The translations under genes were made by a program, and so were the position numbers. Source: Selaginella tamariscina (Eukaryota; Streptophyta; Lycopodiopsida; Selaginellales; Selaginellaceae). From it: a DNA stretch of 64,000 bases. Under the pieces are notes generated by a model. That model saw nothing but the letters and a program-made list of their open reading frames with translations. It had not been told where the DNA came from and did no database searches. The DNA lies in assembly GCA_003024785.1 (NCBI GenBank), contig PUQB01000033.1:950170-1014169 (forward strand). Direction: 5' to 3'. This document shows, in pieces, positions 36,036 through 48,560 of this stretch. Every line of letters starts with the position of its first letter. Position 1 is the first letter of the stretch.

Positions 36036-38210
36036 TGTTCTCCTACATCCGATTGAGCACGGGCTAGTAAGGTTATCGGATCGATTTCCCATGGCGTCCT
36101 ACTGAGCCTGTGAAGTGCTTTTATCTGGACCCTCCGCTTTGGACGTGCTATAGTCTACGTACCAGTATTCTGCAGGTACCTTTCTCCTCCCTTGCGCCCT
36201 TGCCCTCTTATTGAGGGTGGGTGACGAGGACGGGCTCCTCCAAGCTGTCCCTCGGGGCCCTTCGTAGGACCAACATGACAGCTGATGGCGCGGCATACCT
36301 CGGCTGGATAGTATTCCCCATCCAATGAGTGGCTTTGTAGAACTATGCGTGGAATCCCCTTGTGGCGTCTAGATGGTCATGGTTGATAGGGCGGATCCTC
36401 CTTGCCCTGAGACGGTATCCCCTCGTCTCATGGTGATTGTGGCTCTGCTGTATGCCCTGGCGGATTTCCCTCGCGAGGCCGATATGGTCTTGGTCGCTCA
36501 GGCGGATTTCCCTCGCCCCTGTCCAGATTGGCCACTGTGTCCTTATTAATACCTCTTCTCAGCCCATTAGTTCATCGACGTCCAATCGGCCTTCATGTAG
36601 GTGGTTGTCCCATGTGTACCCTGGCCTTTTAAAGCCTCGGGTTCTCATCTTGGTAACCACCCTAGTCTGCTGCATCGTCCGATCGGCTAAACTCCTGGTG
36701 TAGAGGTTGTTTTGTCGGTAATCAATGCCCCTCCCTATGGGGGCATTCCGGATAAGACTCTTCCTCCTCTCTTTCCGAGTAGCCACGGGCCCCCTGCCTT
36801 ACCCTGGTGGGTGACGGCGGCCCTGGGTTTCCTACCTTACGTTCCTCGTGGCGCTGGCCACGTTGAACCTCCAGCTCTCATCCCCCGTCACTATCCATGC
36901 TGCTTTCGCTACCTCAAGATTCCTGCCTCAGCGTAGACCTTCCCTCTCCTGGGGTTTTCCTTTGCAGGGTTTCCTCCCTCGGGGGTACTCATCGAACATG
37001 GGTTTTGCTCTTCGGTGTGGGGGCTCATCGTAGCCGTCACTTTTGCCTACGTCGAAAGGAGGTGAGGGGCTTCCATTATCCTACCATCCATCCCACTCTG
37101 CATCATAGGTCATTGTTGGGTGGGGTCGTGCTGCTCATTCTTGCACACTCCTACCTAGAATAACATCTAGGCGTGCTGTGGGTTCTTTATATCTTCCGCA
37201 GCTTGCAACCGCCTTTGCTGCTGTTGTGCTGAGTTTATTGCTTTTCGAAGACTCGGCCATGCGGTGTTTGCGTTGTTACCTTGGGTAGGTGAAGCAGGAG
37301 CCAATTGTGGCAACCAGGGTGCCTCTCTACCTTCTATCAACCTTCCTCGGCTAGCCCAACGCATCCTCCTAACCAGATGATACTCGTTGTTGATTTCTAA
37401 TTGCTTAAACGAATTAATCCCGGCTCTCCTTCAGGCCGCAACTCTGCTTACTATGGTGAACTCCATCCGTGTGTACTATTTATCCCTTCATGGTCACCAT
37501 AAATGATCGTTGGGGACTTCGCAAGCTAGATGTGGTGCTTACTATGAAGTCTCGGTGGTTGCTAGGACGTTGTGTATAGCGTCCAATCCCGGGGGTCCGC
37601 ACCGGTAAGTCAACCTTACCTCGGGAATATTGATGGCCTCTACTCGGACCTCGCGAGGGTCCATGTATAGGGGTGGGGGAGTTCTTCTAAAGCAATGCTG
37701 CCACTTGGTAACTGAGTACGTCGTTTGCCTAGGAACGGAACGGGAGGAGAGTCACCGTGAATAGAAGGAACATGTATTTTTCTATATATATATATATATA
37801 TATATACTGCCTGCCTGAGCATAAGCTACCTCAGAAAGGTGGAGCAAGATACAAGACGAAAACTGGACTAGAAGGCCCCTGACCCACTACCAACCTTCCT
37901 GCTTATATAGTGGGTCGGCTAGTGCTAGACCCTAGGTACATGTGGCACTCTCTCATTGGTCTGTCGCCATGTGACAGAGTCCTCCTGTCACATTTATGCG
38001 CCTCTTTTATGCGTGATCTCTCGAGTACCTTGGGTAGTTGATCTGGACGATCGGATCTACGCCTAGTTAAGCGCCACCTAACAGCTGTTGCCGTCAGTCC
38101 GTACCTGCGAAACCTTCCTTGCTTGGTGCTCCATCATGTCACTCATTCGCACCAATTGGCGGTTTGACGGTGGTCAAACCACCGTTAACCATACCCCATG
38201 TCCTAATCTC
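36036..38210 (-). mobile_element. GC-rich LTR-retrotransposon fragment (antisense), LTR plus gag-like leader
   Basis: About 2.2 kb with much higher GC than its surroundings, bounded by the end of the left arm. On the minus strand, TATATAAG at 37909-37902 precedes a plausible LTR R/U5 region, and the frame at 37364-37167 (PSLRKAINSAQQQQRRLQ) and further degenerate frames to about 36050 look gag-like. GGCGGATTTCCCTCGC-type blocks repeat near 36460 and 36500. A (TA)n run lies at 37782-37806. No RT or integrase, so it is a fragment or a non-autonomous element. Class is inferred from promoter and composition only. Confidence 0.45.
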
Positions 38211-39940
38211 ACAAAAAAGATGTGTCCTACACATACCCATATGACAAAGTGAAGGCATCACTACCTCTTAAAGAATCACCCTCATTTGGAAGTACAACCC
38301 CTTTAGGGTGACAATCACGACTAACCCCTAATGGTTTGAGTGGTTAAGGCATAGTCTAAATCTAGGGCTAGTACTTAGTGAGGACATGAATTTGCACTTA
38401 TGCAAACACAAAGTGTTAACTCCCCAAGGTTAGCCTTAAGCACGCGATCATGAGAGTGTTTTATAAAAGGGCTTCTGATAATGTTTTACAAAAGGGCTTT
38501 TGATAATGAGCTTAGGTTGTTCAATCCTTGGACACGTTCCCCAAGAAGAACATTCCCTAGCCAAGTATGCTAATTAACACACTCGGTCACGAGACTTAAC
38601 CTTCTTTGAACAGATGCTAAATGCTTAGCATCTTAATGCAAGCACAAACACGCATGTTCACTAAATTATCTAACCCCTTAGTGGTAAACCCATGACACTA
38701 CCCCAAATAGTCACCAAATCTAATACAAAAATAAATAATTGTGGCAAGCATCGTTTTGAATATGGAAGCTAGTTTTTTTAAGATGTGGTTTCTCCCGAAA
38801 GAAAACTAGGTTGGCCAAAGAAAAATAATAATATAAATAGCATGTTAATAAGTGAAAATGTAAATGAAAATTCTTTAAATCAAAAATCAAAAATTAAAGA
38901 ATTAAATTTTAGTGTTATCATTAACCTTCTCGATGAGGATATAGATGTAGCGTTGATAGAGAGGTTTATTAAAAAGCAATGCATTGAAATATAAAGTTAA
39001 TGAAGATGAACCGTCGAATACAGGTCAAACACAAACTAAGTAAAAATATTTATGTTTGGTTCTATAATTTTCTAAAATTCAAATCGAACTAATCCGTAAA
39101 TTTTTTTCTAGTTTCGCCGGTTAAATAATAAATTATTAATTTTTAAAGTTTGAAAAAGCAAAATATACCAAAGTGAATACCCAAATAGTCACCAATCTAG
39201 TGAAAAAATAAATAATTATTAAGTCAACCAAGCCCATACCTCACATTTAAAATGTTTAATCTATCATATAGGGTTTCAAAATGTTAAGTATGGCGGTTGG
39301 TCTATAAACAGGCTAGAATAGTCGATGACCTTTAGCTTGACATGTGTTTAGAAATCCTTCAAAGTATTGTACAATTTTGAAATTGCTACCCTTCGTAAAT
39401 GAGGAAGTACTAAAAGGCACTTTCTATTAGTACCATTAAGGTAATAAAAGAACTTTCGTAGTATGTTTTATAATGTTATACTTATATATATATATATATA
39501 TATGGCAGGACTATTTTTTTAATTTTAAAGAGTTTGGAAAAAAGTTTATTTCACTTTATAATTTTTCTATGTCAACCAGTTCAACATTTATATTAAAAAA
39601 TGAAATTGACGAAACTAACCATTCAATATAAATCAAATACAAAGTAAGCAAAAATATATTTATTTGGTTCCATAATTTTCTGAAACTCAAATCGAATTAA
39701 TTCATAGCTTTTTTTTCAGAGTTTTAACGATTAAATGACAAGTTATTAATTTTTAAAGTCTGAAAAGGCTAAATAAAAGCATTGCAATATAAATTAAACA
39801 AATTACTAGTCTAAGAGTAATGCCTAGAAACAGCACATACCCTATTGTAAATTTAATTTATTTAGTAAATAATACTATAAAAATATTATCCTTAAATGTA
39901 TTATGTCACACACACATAAACATATGTATATACAATTTGA

Positions 39941-39979
<39 letters not shown>

Positions 39980-40307
39980 TACGGTATACCTCAGCATGAA
40001 CATCTCAGTATTGTTCATGTTTAAGAGTTTGCATATTTATATAATATTATAAAAAATTTAAATGATATAGTTTTTAATCAATTTGAACACCTTTAATATT
40101 AGAACAATCTATTAATATTGATTCACATATTGTACTAATTATTAAATGTTCTTGTGCATTCTATTCTCTCTCTCTATATATAATGTATTACACCTTAAAT
40201 TTACCACCATAAAGTGTTATATTATATAGCATACATAGATGGTGTTTTTTTCTTCCGTAGTTTTGAAAAATACATTTCAATATCTAATTTCATTTTCCAG
40301 AGAACAC
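38211..40307. repeat. AT-rich DNA with a direct duplication and TA microsatellites
   Basis: Two direct copies of about 180 bp lie at 38993-39172 and 39596-39775 (shared GGTTCnATAATTTTCT, ATTCAAATCGAA-type and TTATTAATTTTTAAAGT). Another shared block (CAAATAGTCACCAA) occurs at about 38704 and 39181. (TA)n runs lie at about 39482-39502 and 39941-39976. No gene recognised. Confidence 0.7.
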
Positions 40308-43300
40308 ACAAATTATCCATGAATATAATGATTAATGGTTACATAAATTTCAATATCTCTAATATTATTTGATTTTCAAGTTACTTCTCTAGGAATTCGT
40401 TTTACGCATGCCAGCTTAATTCAAATTTTGACTTTGTGAACAATAAATTTTACAAACCTAAACATAACAAATTAAATGTGTGAAATAAATTAAAAGCAGG
40501 GTAAAATTTCACATTATAAAAAGTATAATATTATTATTTCTTACATATTATAAATACATATATTAAACACGCTCATGCACACACGCATATCTATCTATCT
40601 ATCTATCTGTATATATGTGTGTATATATATATATATATATCACGCAAAGCATATTATGAAATGTGTTTGTGCGTGCTAGAAGAAGAAAGGACATATTTTA
40701 TCCCTATGCAGTAAGAATTTTGAAGTAATTAGTAGTTAATAATTACATTTATTTAAGCTGATATTATTACCATTTAATTTGTCACACAAACATATATTAC
40801 ATAAAAATTTAGAATTCTTTTCTTTTCTTTTTTCTATACACATGTATATTTTATAGTTACAATCGTCGGAATTACGTTGTGAGTTCTTTCTGTGTGCGAG
40901 CGTGCTTGTGTGTAAGTAAAATCAAAATATAACATATAATACACAAGTTTTCAATGTTTGTCATATTAAATGGATATTTTTATACCTATCACCACGTTCT
41001 TCTGTAGAGTGTATGGCCTGCCTTAAGAAATAATATTAATATAATCTGATTTTATAATAAGTTTTATTCATGTAATTTTAAATTTAAAAAAGAAAAGTAC
41101 ATATATTTTTTTAAATTATAGGCTACATAGTTTAATTTTATTATTGTAAATATATATTACATTATGTTAAAATCATATTGGTGATTTTATAATTATAATT
41201 ATAATTATAAATTTAATTTTTTATTAATTTAAATATTTAATGAAATTGACAATAATATTGTTATATCATGAAGAATTCACTATGTTTCATGTATTTACTT
41301 TTGTGATACAGTGATAAAAGATTATTTAAAATTATGTAAATATTTATTAATAAATTCTATAAAAGAATTATTCCAAATCAACATAATCAAATCAAAACTC
41401 AACTTGATCTTTCTTAATACTTTCAACTTCCTCTAAATCATCTTTGAGTATCCAATCAAACATATGCTCAAAATCACCACTATTAACCCCACTTGAAATA
41501 CTTTCATCATTGTTTTGAAATGTTTCCTTTCGTAAACCTTTAACCTTTTTATACATGCGACATAATGTAACATCCACCTAAACAAAGAATTAATACATAT
41601 ATATCAGAATATTCCATGTTAATTTATATGTATTTTATTACCTTAGGTTTAGAGTCTGGCATGTCCGTATGGGCAGCTCGAAACTCATTCATGATCCAGT
41701 TTGTTCGAGTCCCTTGAGGAGCTCGCCCTTTGTAGAAAACAAGTGTTTTCTTAAGGCCAATGAATCTTCCACTGCATATTAGTTTCTTGTCCGTCCCAGT
41801 TGCTTTCCAATACCCATACCCACTTACGACTCTATTGGGGCGCAATCCATTTGGGTACTTCCGATCCCTTGGCACAAAGAAGTAATGATATTCTGAGTTT
41901 CCAGTTGCAAACATTTCTGTTTAAATGGGAACTGTGAGAGAGAGGGAGATGTTTATAGAGTATAAAGAGATAAGATTGTACCAGATAACTCCCAAGGAAC
42001 ATAACTGTAAAAATCAATATCATTAATCAAGCTTGGAGGAATGTCTAATTTTCCTTCGAGTTTCTCTCCAAGTAGAAATTCACGAGCTCCTCATCGGTTG
42101 GACGGAACCTGAATCCAGGCAGCCCAAGAAAATCTAAGGACATTTTGGTGATAGAATTGTATTATGTTCAACTGCAACATTAATACAGCAAGGTTAAGAG
42201 TTTCACAGAACTTGCACTGAACACGGACACGGGTGCACGAGAATTGACCTGTTTTGATGTTGTAAATCGTTTAATGTGAACGTAACATTTGGATGTTCTA
42301 ATTTTAGAATATGACTTGAACATTACAAACAAGCTTGACCACTGTGGGATCCACACGCACACACAGGTTTCAGTCTCTCACATACATAATCGTTCAAGGT
42401 TATACTTGCCGTGTTGCTTTTCCACATTTTCAAGATTGATTGGTGAAATGTGAAATGCCAGAATGTCATTACATTTGGAATGTTTTATGCGGGCCCAAAC
42501 TCTCTCTCTTATTATAGTAAGGTTGTTTAGATATGAAAGAAGGTAACTTGGACACGATAGTGATACTGTAGTGGATCAAAGAAAGTTGAAGATCCCAAAG
42601 AAAATTCTTCAAAGACTCGTGTGTTTGAGTTTTGAGACTAGTGATATAATTTTTCAAAAGAAAACAAACGGCCCATTCCCACCAGCAATTAAATTATTTT
42701 ATTTTAATTGTCTTACTTAGCCTAATTTAAAATATTGTAATAGAAACATACTTATTCACAGTTAATTTGTAACAAATTTAATTTTAAAAGAATCATTAAC
42801 TTAATTTAATTAATATAACAATTACATAATGAATATACATTTCCACTGGCATTCATTAAATTAATATGAATTTATATATGTGCCTTCTTTTCTTTCAAAA
42901 ATTTAGAATATTAATTAAAAAACTCTATCTAATAATTCAACAATTTTCTTGTACTGCCTGTTAAGTTGTCTCACTTTTTTCTACAAATTTTTGCATCACA
43001 ATTAGGAACAACAAGTACCTTAGATATCCTAGACCATTTCTCTTTAAATGACACCATTTTTAAATAATTATCTATTACTCCTTCAAACTATTTTGTCTCC
43101 GCAATTTTCAATTGAATTAAATGAATATATCTTCTTAAGGCCAGTTTGGCTTTTTATCTTTATTTAATTTTTATTTTATAGGAGTTAAAGCCAAAGCATC
43201 AATGTGATAGAATTAATAACATCAGCATTAAAATTAATAACAACAATAACAATAATTAGAACAAAACTAGCACTAACATAAATACTTTTGTAAAAGAATA

Positions 43301-43730
43301 AATATAGAAAAATTAAAGATTACTTTATCATAATTTCTCCATTGTTTATACCTTACTTTAGGTTCAAAGATGTATCCTAAATTAATGATCAGTTATAAAA
43401 ATCATTAATTTTTTTAAAATAATAAAATATAATTTAATATTAAAGTTGGTGAGAATGAAAATTTATTAACTTTTTCTATTAAAATTAAATCCATTAATTT
43501 TTAATTTAATTAGGGATGGTGTCGCACTAAATTAGCTTCATTAACTTAATTTAATTAGTGACGAAAATCAGCCCAAAGAAAACTTGAATATATAAGTTTT
43601 TTCATTAATTGATTTTTATAATTTTCAAACACAGAACATCACAAATTGTAACTCAAAAAAAAAATTAATAATACTCTTTTAATGTTTTACAAATGCTTAA
43701 CTAATATAAATTATGTACATTTTATATTAT
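40308..43730. repeat. NAC block, copy 2 of a direct segmental duplication (partner 12710-16510)
   Basis: Same order and orientation as copy 1, without the 465-bp insertion. A (TATC)n run is at about 40590-40612. Confidence 0.85.
41392..42143 (-). pseudogene. NAC-domain transcription factor, copy 2 (one-base deletion in exon 1)
   Basis: Minus-strand exons 42143-41982, 41916-41642 and 41577-41392. Exon 2 is identical in protein to copy 1. Exon 1 is one base shorter, with an A lost from a run of four in the LERKLEG codons (near 42062), shifting frame after about 30 residues. Exon 3 is five residues shorter and lacks the SSSD stretch. Either a pseudogene or a homopolymer consensus error; everything else is clean. 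Confidence 0.85.
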
Positions 43731-43890
43731 TCGAATAACCAGACTTAGAAGATACAGTATTTGGATTAAGTTTGTTTCATTGAATAAATAAATAGCTGAT
43801 GTTAAGACCTAGATATGCATATTCAAATGCAATTATTAAAGTTCTTATTGAGAAAAGAAACAATTTCTTATTTGAATTTTTGGTCACTTA
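43731..43890. mobile_element. Copia LTR fragment next to the Harbinger insertion
   Basis: TTCGAATAACCAGACT ... AGAAGATACAGT matches the copia LTR start at 25740-25790. It sits between the end of NAC block 2 and the Harbinger terminus. Confidence 0.6.
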
Positions 43891-43904
43891 GGGTCGTTTT
43901 GCAC

Positions 43905-44115
43905 CACACTTAACTTAACTTAAGTGGGCTTAAGTAAGGGAAAATGGATTCGTACTCGCCCTTAAGTTGAGTAACCACTTACTTAACTTTTTTAAGGGTT
44001 TGACCACTAAGGGCATTGAATTCACACCTGCCCTTAACTTAAGAAGTCACTTACTTAAGATTTTTTAAGGGTTTGACCACTAAGGGCAGTGCTTTCGCAA
44101 TCTTCCCTTAACTTA
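43905..44115. repeat. Left subterminal repeats of the Harbinger element
   Basis: Blocks TTAAGGGTTTGACCACTAAG and CCTTAACTTAA recur at about 43990 and 44066, alternating with TTCACACC/TTCGCAAT-type boxes. Likely transposase or ORF1 binding sites. Confidence 0.65.
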
Positions 44116-44513
44116 ACTTAATTTAAGGGAACAGTGAAAATTTGCAAAGAAAATTTAAGGGAGGTGGGGGGTCCCTTAGCCACCCTTAACGACTCACGAG
44201 GCTCGCCACCTTTTTTGCACCTTCTTTAAAATAAAATAAAAAATAAAATTTTACATGCGTAATGTGCATTTTTTTATGTAAAATATATATTTATATTTTA
44301 TATTTTTATTTTAACATATATAATTAAAATAAAAATAATAATAATATGAATTTCATTATTCTTAGTATATTCTTAGTATATTCTAAGTATATTCTCCTTC
44401 TGCCCTAATTTCTGCCCTAATTTCTATAGGTTTTGCGCATCATCTCTGTACATCTCTGTAGATTTCTGCACATTGAGAGAGGAAGAGAAGAATTCAGGAG
44501 AAATCAGGAGAGA

Positions 44514-46185
44514 ATGGCAGAAGAACAAGTAGATCAGGTAGTCTTCTTTCCTTTCTTCTTCTTTTCTTGCATTCATTTGCATTCATTTGCATCAGGAGGC
44601 GGCCATAGAGACTACTAGCTTTATTCGAGCTCAAGGGGCGGCCCAAAGCCCGACTGCAATTGCTGTCGGGCTTTCAGCCGCCCCTGGCTGGGATGGCACG
44701 AGCTCGACCGGCATTGGCCGAGCTCGTGGGCCGGCCGAAAGCCCGGCAGCTACTGCTACCGGGCTTTCTGCCCACCATAGCTATCAGGCGCATGGGGCCG
44801 AAAGCCCAGCAGCAACTGCTGCCCACCATAGCTGTCGAGCTCATGGGGCAACAGAAAGTCGGCAGCTACTGCTGCTGGGCTTTCTGCCGCCCCTGGCTGG
44901 GATGGCTTGAGCTCGGCCAGCATTGGCCGAGCTCATGGGGCAGTAGAAAGCCCGGTAGCTACTGCTGCCGGCTTTCTGCCCACATAGCTGTCGAGCTCAT
45001 GGGGCAAGAGAAAGCCCGGCAGCTACTGCTACCGGGCTTTCTGCCCCTGGTTGGGATGGCTTGAGCTCGGCCAGCATTGGCTGAGCTCATGGGGCAACAG
45101 AAAGCCCGGCAGCAATGCTGCCGGGCTTTCTGCCGCCCCTGGTTGGGCTGGCTTTGAGCTCATGGGGCAACAGAAAGCCCGGCAGCTACTGCTGCCGGGC
45201 TTTTTGCCGCCCTGGTTGGGCTGGCTTGAGCTCGGCCAGCATTGGCCGAGCTCATGGGGCGGCCCAAAGCCCGCAGCAACTGCTGCCGGGCTTTCTACCT
45301 CCCCTGGCCACCCACGAAGCCCAGCAGCAAGTGAAAGAACTCGGGTAGGTCAGCTAGGTATGTTCGAGGAAACAAAACAATCTTCAAGGGTGGTGGGCGA
45401 AACAATTGACATTGGTGAAAATGAGGGCGAGGGCCAGGGTTTTGAAGAAACTTCACATGAGATTGAGGGGCAAGCAAGAAGCAAAGGCCTCGGTCTCGGA
45501 ATTGGACAATGGACGAGACAAAGACGCTTGTGGAGTTGAAACGACAAGAGTTCATGGCCAGGTTACAGATGTCAACTAGGCAACTTGTCAGTGTAACAGC
45601 AAATGCACGTTGGAGACAGATTGCAAAAGAAATGCAAGCACAAGGTTTCGACGATCGTGATGGAGAACAATGTCGTAAGAAGTGGGAGAATTTAATCAAC
45701 GATTATAAAGTTATTCACGACCACAACAGGAAGTCGGGAGCTGCTGCATATTCGAGCTTGTCGAATCTAGAGAAACGACGCCTTAGATTGCCAAACATGG
45801 ACTTGGACCTGTTTGATTTATTGGATTCATTTCAAGGTGACCGAAGCTGCATGACGCCCCAACACGTAAACGACTTGAAAATGATCCACCGATGACTCCA
45901 GTTTCACAAACAACTTCCACAAGTGCACCTTTGACTACTGATCACTCAGATGATGATGGAGATGGTGTCACTGTGACGAGAAGGCAAGCGAAGAAGGGAA
46001 AGTCTAGTTTGGTTGAAGCGGTTAATGAAGGTACAAATGTACTTCGAGCCCAGGTTGAGATGAGGAGCCGCCAATTTGAGAGGACAGTAGAGTTGAGGAG
46101 GGAAAAGAACGCTTCTATTGAGAAGTTCGCATTGGCTATGACACGAATTGCTGATCACATTTGTGGACAGGGCAACAAAGACTAG
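44514..46185 (+). CDS. Harbinger ORF1: Myb/SANT (trihelix)-like DNA-binding protein, frame-broken
   Basis: Starts MAEEQVDQ (44514-44537), then a 58-base intron, then exon 2 from 44596. In Harbinger elements this protein works with the transposase in the nucleus. The first part of exon 2 runs through the GC-rich hairpin repeats. The DNA-binding part at 45509-45895 reads TKTLVELKRQEFMARL, ANARWRQIAKEMQAQG and QCRKKWENLINDYKVI, the three-helix trihelix pattern. A one-base loss near 45887 shifts frame; the next frame, 45892-46185, continues with a Ser/Thr-rich linker and a basic coiled coil (SRQFERTVELRREKNASIEK), so the two belong to one protein. Another break lies near 45510, where WTR... meets MDETKT. 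Confidence 0.75.
44640..45300. repeat. GC-rich tandem array of perfect hairpins inside Harbinger ORF1
   Basis: Units of about 60-100 bp, each containing a stem such as AAAGCCCGGCAG / CTGCCGGGCTTT around a 5-6-base loop. The companion block GAGCTCATGGGGCAACAGAAA starts at about 44841, 44934, 44995, 45088, 45159 and 45252, and GCTCGGCCAGCATTGGC separates long units. GC content is far above the rest of the element. Confidence 0.9.
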
Positions 46186-46324
46186 ATTAGCATGGGTGCA
46201 TGTAGGTTTCATATATTTATCATTTGCAAGCTTTTATTTAATTATGTTAATGCATTTTTGTTTGTTATTTATAATATCGATTATATTATTTTTTCAGGAC
46301 CGTTTAATAGGATTAGCCTCGACC

Positions 46325-47707
46325 ATGGCTGGAGATTTTTTTGTTCAATTCATCATGAACGACTCGGATTCTGATTCGGATGCTGAAGATGAAGAACGTG
46401 ACAATTCAGATGATGATGATGCAGTAGTTCAGTACATGCGGAGGTCAAACACAAGCTGCAATTGATAGGTCTTCTCCTTCACAGTGGGTTCGACTACGGA
46501 GTGAGGCATGGTGGGACACTTTTATGATGTCACACTACGATGATGAGAGGTGGATAAAACTTCTTCGAATGTCACGGAGAACCTTTGTTATGATTTGTAA
46601 TGTATTAGAGGATGACATCTCAAGGCAGGATACCCACTACAGAGAAGCTGTACGAGTGGATATTAGAGTTGGAGCTACACTTTGGAAGATGGTGAGAAAC
46701 AGTGACTACATGGACATTGGTGAGAGGTTTGCTATTGGAACTTCGACTGTTATGGCTGTGTTTGTAGAGACGACAGCAGCTATTTGTCGACGTTTCTGGT
46801 ATAAGGTGGCATTTCCATCGACGGAAAATGAGGTTCGTGAGATGGCACATGAGTTCCAAGATGTGACACACACTCATTTACCAAATGTTGTGGGGGCCAT
46901 AGATTGCACACATGTGGAGATACTTCAACCTTCTACAAATGACCGGACGGACTACTTTGACAGGAAGCAACGGAATAGCATCATTGTGCAAGGGGTTGTT
47001 GATGCACGTAAGAGGTTTATAAATGTGAATGCTGGATGGCCAGGTGAGCAAGTTACATTCATTTTGATTATGTTTGTGTAATGTTTTGGTATTTGCAGGT
47101 AGCGTGCATGATATGCGAGTTTGGAAGAATTGCTCACTTCATCAAAAGATCATTGATGGGGTTTATCTTCATGGACCTTTGGAGGCTGCTCATGTTGATT
47201 TCGTGAAGCCTTATATTGTGGGTGATAAAGGATACCAATTACAACCATTTTTAATGGTCCCATACACAGGCATGTAAAGTTAATATATTTATAACATATT
47301 TAACTTAAGTTTTTATAGGTGTTCATCTTAATCTTGGTCAGGAGACTTTCAACAAGGAGCTTACTAAAGCACGATTGGTGGTTGAGCAAGCATTTGGCCT
47401 TTTAAAGCAAAAATTTCGTTGCCTTGATTATAAGTTGAGAGTCCACCTTCCACACATTCCGAATACTGTGAGTGCTTGTGTTATTCTCCACAATATCCTC
47501 ATTGATGAGGGCGAAGTGAATTATGAGGCAACTTTACGAGCAAGGGAGCGAAGAATTCGGCGACGTCAAGAAAGAGGAGATTGGGTGGAGTATGATGATC
47601 CTTCACAAGATCCTCGAGAACTTGGTGAGGTAACTACACATGCTCGCACTATTAGATCAGCTCTTGAAGCTCATCTTATTTTTGGGACGCCATTTGTTAG
47701 GCATTAA
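46325..47707 (+). CDS. PIF/Harbinger DDE transposase
   Basis: Catalyses cut-and-paste transposition with TTA/TAA target preference. Exons 46325-47043, 47099-47269 and 47319-47707. All three catalytic acidic residues are present: Asp in GAIDCTHVEI, Asp in SVHDMRVW and Glu in LVVEQAFGLLKQKFR (DDE_Tnp_4). Upstream is an HTH-like region (EDDISRQDTHYREAV, RVGATLWKMV). The N-terminus is very acidic (NDSDSDSDAEDEE). A one-base frame change near 46445 separates the start MAGDFFVQ from the main frame, so the first about 40 residues are in a different frame; the sequence between reads naturally across it (QTQAAIDRSS). The last intron (47270-47318, 49 bases) needs a GC donor. Confidence 0.88.
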
Positions 47708-48309
47708 TTTGGAAATTGTTAATTTATGTTTTCTTTATTATTATTTTTTGTTTTACCACAATAAATATCATGTGTTAAAGATAAACGTGAAATATGAAAA
47801 AGGATGTATACTAGAAATAGAATATATTTAGTATTTTTTTGTTAAATAAATAAAAATATGAAATGCAAATACATGTATACACACATGTTAACGCACATGC
47901 ATATGTATATATAATATTTTTCATGAAGTTTTTACTTGTTTAAACATATCCAAAATATATAAAATTTAATTATCTATAGAATGTACCCATATACAATATT
48001 ATATATAAGTATATAATTTCATCTCACCATATTTTTTATTTTTTATAATAAGTAAAATTACTTTAAATGTTAATAAAAATTAAGGATGCACATATTATTT
48101 AAATAATAAATATTATAAATATATTTTAAAGTGGTTAAAAATATTTATTACAAATTGAAAATAGATTTTTATTGCAAATTGAAAATTATTTAAAAATATT
48201 TATTATAACTTGACATAATAATGTTATATGAAATGTAGATATGTTAAGTTCATTAAAAATAATTAAGTTAATAATCTTAACTTAAATGTAAATATAAAGT
48301 ATATTATAT
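47708..48309. other. AT-rich 3' region of the Harbinger element
   Basis: No gene seen between the transposase stop and the right subterminal repeats. Confidence 0.6.
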
Positions 48310-48560
48310 TAAGGGCAATATTCGAATTCATGGCCCTTAATATTTTTACTTAAGTATCTATGCGAATCCATTGCCCTTAACACAATCCCTTAATTTAAGT
48401 AAAAAGGTTAAGGGTTGATGAGTGCGAATCAATTGCCCTTAACAAATTCCTTAATTTAAGTTAAGGGTTGGTACGAATCCAAAACCCTTAACTTCTCTTT
48501 TTAAGGGAGAGTTGGTGCGAATCAAATGCACCCTTAACTTTTACTTAACTTATGCATGCT
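48310..48560. repeat. Right subterminal repeats of the Harbinger element
   Basis: GCGAATCAATTGCCCTTAAC-like boxes recur at about 48330, 48362, 48423, 48474 and 48519, mirroring the left set in content. Confidence 0.65.

Noticed and set aside
36437-37163. Several overlapping plus-strand frames in the GC-rich island
   Set aside because: Long frames are expected in GC-rich DNA, no domain is recognisable, and the LTR promoter points to the other strand.
38785-38994. 69-codon frame that could be a small gene
   Set aside because: AT-rich Lys/Asn/Ile composition, no family, and its 3' end abuts a repeat.
45295-45699. Minus-strand frame opposite Harbinger ORF1
   Set aside because: Shadow of ORF1; the plus strand carries the trihelix motif.
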